Positions 15,565-18,174 of a DNA stretch of 18,174 nt are shown here, in pieces (position 1 is the stretch's first letter; each line of letters begins with the position of its first letter). The notes under the pieces are model-generated. The model saw nothing but the letters and a program-made list of their open reading frames with translations. It was not told the origin of the DNA and searched no databases. A program made the translations under genes and the position numbers. The DNA lies in contig MFGX01000007.1 in assembly GCA_001778455.1 (NCBI GenBank), positions 5,196-23,369 of the forward strand. Direction: 5' to 3'. This DNA is from Candidatus Fraserbacteria bacterium RBG_16_55_9 (lineage in GTDB: Bacteria > Bipolaricaulota > Bipolaricaulia > RBG-16-55-9).

Positions 15565-16098
15565 GTGGGCAATGCCGAGCACATCCAGCAAGCCATCACC
15601 CGAATACGCGAGCGCTATCCGGAAGCCATCATCAGCGAAGAAACAATCAAGTCCGGCCAGGCGATGCTCGTAGTCAAGAAAGAGGCTCTGCTCCATGTGC
15701 TGTCGCTCGCTAAAGAGGAACTGCGGTTTAATGTACTCTACGATCTCACGGCAGCCGATCATCTCGAGAAAGAACCGTATTTCCACGTCATCTATCTGCT
15801 GCATTCCCATGAACAACTGGTCAAGCTGTTCATCAAAGTGAAAGTGGATCGAGAGAATCCACTGCTACCCTCCGCTACGAGGCTCTGGCCCATGGCCAAC
15901 TGGTTCGAGCGCGAAGTCTACGATTTCTATGGAATTCGGTTTGAGGGACATCCCAATCTGAAGAGAATCCTTCTGCCCGATGAATGGATCGGGTACCCGT
16001 TAAGGAAAGACTACCCACTTACCGAGGAGCCCGTACAGTTTAAGGGGATCATGGCTGACAAACTTCCCAGCGAGGTCATCCCCAAACAGCATGAGTAA
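15565..16098 (+). CDS. nuoC: NADH-quinone oxidoreductase (complex I) subunit C
   Basis: NuoC is a peripheral-arm subunit of complex I (30-kDa homologue) that packs against NuoD near the quinone site. The 177-aa protein carries the 30-kDa signature EREVYDFYGIRFEGHP (residues 115-130), followed by LKRILLPDEW and GYPLRKDYPL, plus the upstream LYDLTAADH block. The GTG at 15565 has GAAGGA six bases upstream; an in-frame TTG at 15529 would add 12 residues without a ribosome site. nuoD follows after six bases. No nuoA or nuoB lies upstream, the usual companions, because folC is there instead. Related 30-kDa-like subunits of membrane-bound hydrogenases are excluded by the adjoining true NuoD. Confidence 0.93.
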   Translation: MGNAEHIQQAITRIRERYPEAIISEETIKSGQAMLVVKKEALLHVLSLAKEELRFNVLYDLTAADHLEKEPYFHVIYLLHSHEQLVKLFIKVKVDRENPLLPSATRLWPMANWFEREVYDFYGIRFEGHPNLKRILLPDEWIGYPLRKDYPLTEEPVQFKGIMADKLPSEVIPKQHE

Positions 16099-16104
16099 GA
16101 GCAT

Positions 16105-17292
16105 ATGCATCCAGTGAACAGGCAACAACTTGATCTCAGCCTGGATTTAGAGAGGATCAATTCCGACCCGCATCAGGGCACGGAGACCATGATCTTGAAT
16201 CTGGGCCCTCAGCACCCCAGCACGCACGGCGTGCTCCGCGTGGTTCTTGAGCTGGATGGAGAACGAATTGTTCACGCCGAGCCGCACATCGGCTACCTGC
16301 ACACCGGGATCGAGAAGGAGTGCGAATATCGCACATATCATCAAGTGGTGCCGCTCATCGACCGCATGGATTATCTCTCCAGCCTCAATGAAGAGATGGG
16401 ATACGTGCTGGCCGCGGAGAAGCTTCTAGGCATAGAAGCCCCTAAGCGCGCGCAGTATATCCGCGTGATGATGTGCGAGCTCTCGCGCATCGCCAGCCAC
16501 ATGGTCTGGCTGGGGACGGCCGCCTTGGAGCTCAACGTGTCCAGTGTCTTCATGTACTGCTTCCGCGACCGCGAATATGTCTTAGATCTCTTCGAAATGG
16601 TTGCCGGTGCGCGGATGTTCCCCAGGTACTTTCGCATCGGCGGCGTAATGCGCGATCTGCCGCGCGGCTTCGAGGATGCCGTCAAGAAATTCATCGACGA
16701 ATTCCGGCCTCACTGGAAAGAGTATCACGACCTACTGACGAAGAACCCCATCTGGCGGATGCGCCTCGAGGGCACTGCCGTCCTCACAAAGGAGCAGTGC
16801 TTTGCCTACGCGCTTACCGGGCCGGTCCTGCGAGGCAGCGGCGTCGCGTACGATGTGCGGAAGGCGTTCCCATACTCTGCCTATCCCGACTTCGAGTTTG
16901 AGGTCACTACGCAGACAGCAGGCGATGCCTATGCTCGATATCTGGTGCGCATGGCGGAGATGGAGCAGAGCCTGCGGATCGTGGAGCAAGTGCTTGAGAA
17001 GCTGCCTGCGGGACCGGTGATCGTGGATGACCGTCGAATCAGCAAACCCCATCCGCACCGAGGGCTCTTTGTGCCGCCGGGCGAATCCTACGTGACCATC
17101 GAATCGCCACGCGGTGAGAAGGGATACTGGGTGGTGAGCGACGGGAGCAATAAACCCTTGCGAGTGCGTATGCGCGCGCCATCGTTCGCGAGCACCCAGG
17201 CCATGCCAGTCTTGATCGAAGGCGGCTATATAGCCGATGCCGTGGTCGCCATTGCGAGTGTAGATCCTGTGTTGGGAGATGTAGATCGGTGA
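16105..17292 (+). CDS. nuoD: NADH-quinone oxidoreductase (complex I) subunit D
   Basis: NuoD is the 49-kDa homologue that forms the quinone-binding pocket with NuoB. The 395-aa protein shows LNLGPQHPSTHGVLR (residues 31-45), HIGYLHTGIEK, CELSRIASHMVWLG, GARMFPRYFRIGG, TGPVLRGSGVAYDVRK and a C-terminal tail ending VDPVLGDVDR, where Asp-Arg is typical. The CxxC nickel ligands of [NiFe] hydrogenase large subunits are absent, so this is a complex I and not a hydrogenase subunit. The start ATG 16105 has AAGAG three bases upstream, six bases after the nuoC stop. nuoI follows after seven bases. The gene looks complete and intact. Confidence 0.95.
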   Translation: MHPVNRQQLDLSLDLERINSDPHQGTETMILNLGPQHPSTHGVLRVVLELDGERIVHAEPHIGYLHTGIEKECEYRTYHQVVPLIDRMDYLSSLNEEMGYVLAAEKLLGIEAPKRAQYIRVMMCELSRIASHMVWLGTAALELNVSSVFMYCFRDREYVLDLFEMVAGARMFPRYFRIGGVMRDLPRGFEDAVKKFIDEFRPHWKEYHDLLTKNPIWRMRLEGTAVLTKEQCFAYALTGPVLRGSGVAYDVRKAFPYSAYPDFEFEVTTQTAGDAYARYLVRMAEMEQSLRIVEQVLEKLPAGPVIVDDRRISKPHPHRGLFVPPGESYVTIESPRGEKGYWVVSDGSNKPLRVRMRAPSFASTQAMPVLIEGGYIADAVVAIASVDPVLGDVDR

Positions 17293-17299
17293 TGAAATC

Positions 17300-17800
17300 A
17301 TGTCTGTGAGAAACGCTGTCGAAGGCCTGTCCGCGCTGATCAAGGGCATGAGCGTCACATTCCGCTATCTCTTTGAGAAGCCGGTGACGATCGAGTATCC
17401 CGAAATCAAGAGGAAGCCGCCCTCCATGTTTCGGGGTCGCCACTATTTGCGATTGTGGGAAGATGGCATGGAGCGCTGCATCGGATGCCATCTCTGCGAG
17501 ATCGTCTGCCCGGCTCAGGCCATTTACGTCAAGGATGCTCCGAATCCGAAAGACAAAAAAATCTCAAAAACACCGAGCTATTCCGTAGAATTTCAAATCA
17601 ACATGTTGCGCTGCATCTTCGTGGGTGACTGTGAAGAAGTCTGCCCTGTGGATTGCATTGTGCTAAGCGACGAGTATGAGCTTTCTGGTTATACCCGCGA
17701 AGAGATGATCTATACAAAGGATATGTTGACTGAAAAACATCCCGGAGCAAGCGGACGCGATCCGATGGTCAAACGCGGTGAAGCTCGGATGGATTCTTAG
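17300..17800 (+). CDS. nuoI: NADH-quinone oxidoreductase (complex I) subunit I, with an altered second Fe-S motif
   Basis: NuoI carries clusters N6a and N6b (two [4Fe-4S]) that pass electrons toward NuoB. In this 166-aa protein the first motif is complete: C60-x2-C63-x2-C66-x3-C70-P. The second reads CIFVGDCEEVCPVDC: C105, C111 and C115 are present, but the expected ligand at 108 is Val (codon 17621-17623). An extra Cys at 119 occurs at a place where some NuoI/NdhI proteins also have one. SDEYELSGYTREEMIY is the usual C-terminal family block. ATG 17300 has GGTGAT upstream, seven bases after the nuoD stop. Its stop overlaps the convergent archease stop. NuoE, F, G, H and J-N are not in the window, so the subunits are either encoded elsewhere or this is a reduced complex I. 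Confidence 0.92.
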   Translation: MSVRNAVEGLSALIKGMSVTFRYLFEKPVTIEYPEIKRKPPSMFRGRHYLRLWEDGMERCIGCHLCEIVCPAQAIYVKDAPNPKDKKISKTPSYSVEFQINMLRCIFVGDCEEVCPVDCIVLSDEYELSGYTREEMIYTKDMLTEKHPGASGRDPMVKRGEARMDS

Positions 17801-18174
17801 ATGTCGACCACACACTCCACTTGGTAGCCCTCAGTAATTTTCTCGCACTTGAGCCCAGCATACGTGGCTGCTTTCACATCTACTCGACTATCGTGTCTGA
17901 GCGGATCAAGAGGCTCCCCCCCTGCTCTGGCTTTCAACAGATACCCCTCTGGGGCCTTGCGAAGGTGCGTAATCTCGAAGCGCGAGAAGACCATGCCGAG
18001 GGCGTCTTTCTGAACGATCAAAGCATTTAGCCACTCGACGAAGAGCGTCTCTAGGTTTTCCGCTCGGCATGAGATCTCTATCGATTCATGAGGCGAAATC
18101 TGGGTGAGATCGACCATCAGATTGAACAGCGCGCGAGCTCCCTCGGCGAACGCCTCTTCGAGCGTCTCCCCGAT
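17797..18174 (-). CDS. Archease (RtcB activator-like), N-terminus cut by right edge
   Basis: The frame is open from the right edge to a TAA at 17797, giving about 125 visible residues. Archease landmarks are present: GETLEEAFAEGARALFNLMV near the left of the visible part, then LFVEWLNALI, FSRFEI, GEPLDPLRHDSRVDVKAATY and a C-terminal ECVVDI. Archease activates the RNA ligase RtcB by promoting its guanylylation and acts in tRNA splicing or RNA repair; the active-site Asp near the N-terminus is not visible because it is off the edge. It is convergent with nuoI and their stop codons overlap by four bases. An apparent ATG at 18117 is internal. The protein is seen in archaea and in some, often thermophilic, bacteria. 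Confidence 0.85.
   Translation of the reverse strand: MGETLEEAFAEGARALFNLMVDLTQISPHESIEISCRAENLETLFVEWLNALIVQKDALGMVFSRFEITHLRKAPEGYLLKARAGGEPLDPLRHDSRVDVKAATYAGLKCEKITEGYQVECVVDI

Noticed and set aside
16105..17292. NuoD read as the large subunit of a membrane-bound [NiFe] hydrogenase
   Set aside because: Both CxxC nickel-ligand motifs are absent and the blocks match the 49-kDa complex I subunit.
16732..17358. 208-codon open frame on the minus strand
   Set aside because: Antisense to nuoD and the start of nuoI; the nuoD frame has full family motifs and the minus product does not resemble any known family.
17790..17810. Bidirectional terminator between nuoI and archease
   Set aside because: The stops overlap and no GC stem with a T-run is seen there.

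Overview
The window is densely coding and almost entirely bacterial C1 and energy metabolism. It suggests an anaerobic bacterium that uses the tetrahydrofolate (H4F) Wood-Ljungdahl pathway, either an acetogen or an organism running the pathway in reverse. The H4F methyl branch, a Moorella-type hdrCBA-mvhD-metVF cluster, a nickel transporter, complex I genes and an archease fit lineages such as Firmicutes acetogens or Bipolaricaulota (Acetothermia). That placement is inference only; nothing here fixes the phylum.

Minus strand, about 14050 down to 1. A DinB-like gene and a class I/II-like PLP aminotransferase come first. Then comes a long co-directional run: folD - (148 bp gap) - hdrC - hdrB - hdrA - mvhD - metV - metF - fhs - nickel/cobalt transporter - a partial conserved protein cut by the left edge. 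From hdrC onward the genes overlap by 4 bp or are at most about 33 bp apart, so they are probably one transcription unit. Together they encode formyl-H4F synthetase (Fhs), bifunctional methylene-H4F dehydrogenase/cyclohydrolase (FolD) and a six-subunit Hdr-linked methylene-H4F reductase (MetFV-HdrABC-MvhD). These carry formate to methyl-H4F. The nickel transporter would supply Ni for CO dehydrogenase/acetyl-CoA synthase, which lies outside the window.

The most striking protein is HdrA (1481 aa). It is a double HdrA with a complete GltD/NfnB-type NAD(P)H-FAD module, including its own Fe-S domain, inserted into the first HdrA copy. The second copy has lost the Cys-x2-Cys signature of HdrA. No RnfC-like NADH-input subunit lies in the cluster, so the inserted module is the obvious electron entry point of a putative flavin-bifurcating methylene-H4F reductase. 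Two near-identical dyads, TGATCGT(C/G)ATCAT, lie upstream of folD and hdrC and look like operators of a CRP/FNR-family regulator. The hdrC copy is centred at about -41.5 from a predicted start.

Plus strand, 14158-17800: folC (folylpolyglutamate synthase) is followed by nuoC, nuoD and nuoI of complex I, tightly spaced, with no nuoA/B or nuoE-H between or next to them. NuoI lacks one cysteine ligand of its second [4Fe-4S] cluster. A convergent archease gene overlaps the end of nuoI and runs off the right edge. No RNA genes, mobile elements, CRISPR arrays or intergenic stretches above 300 bp were seen.
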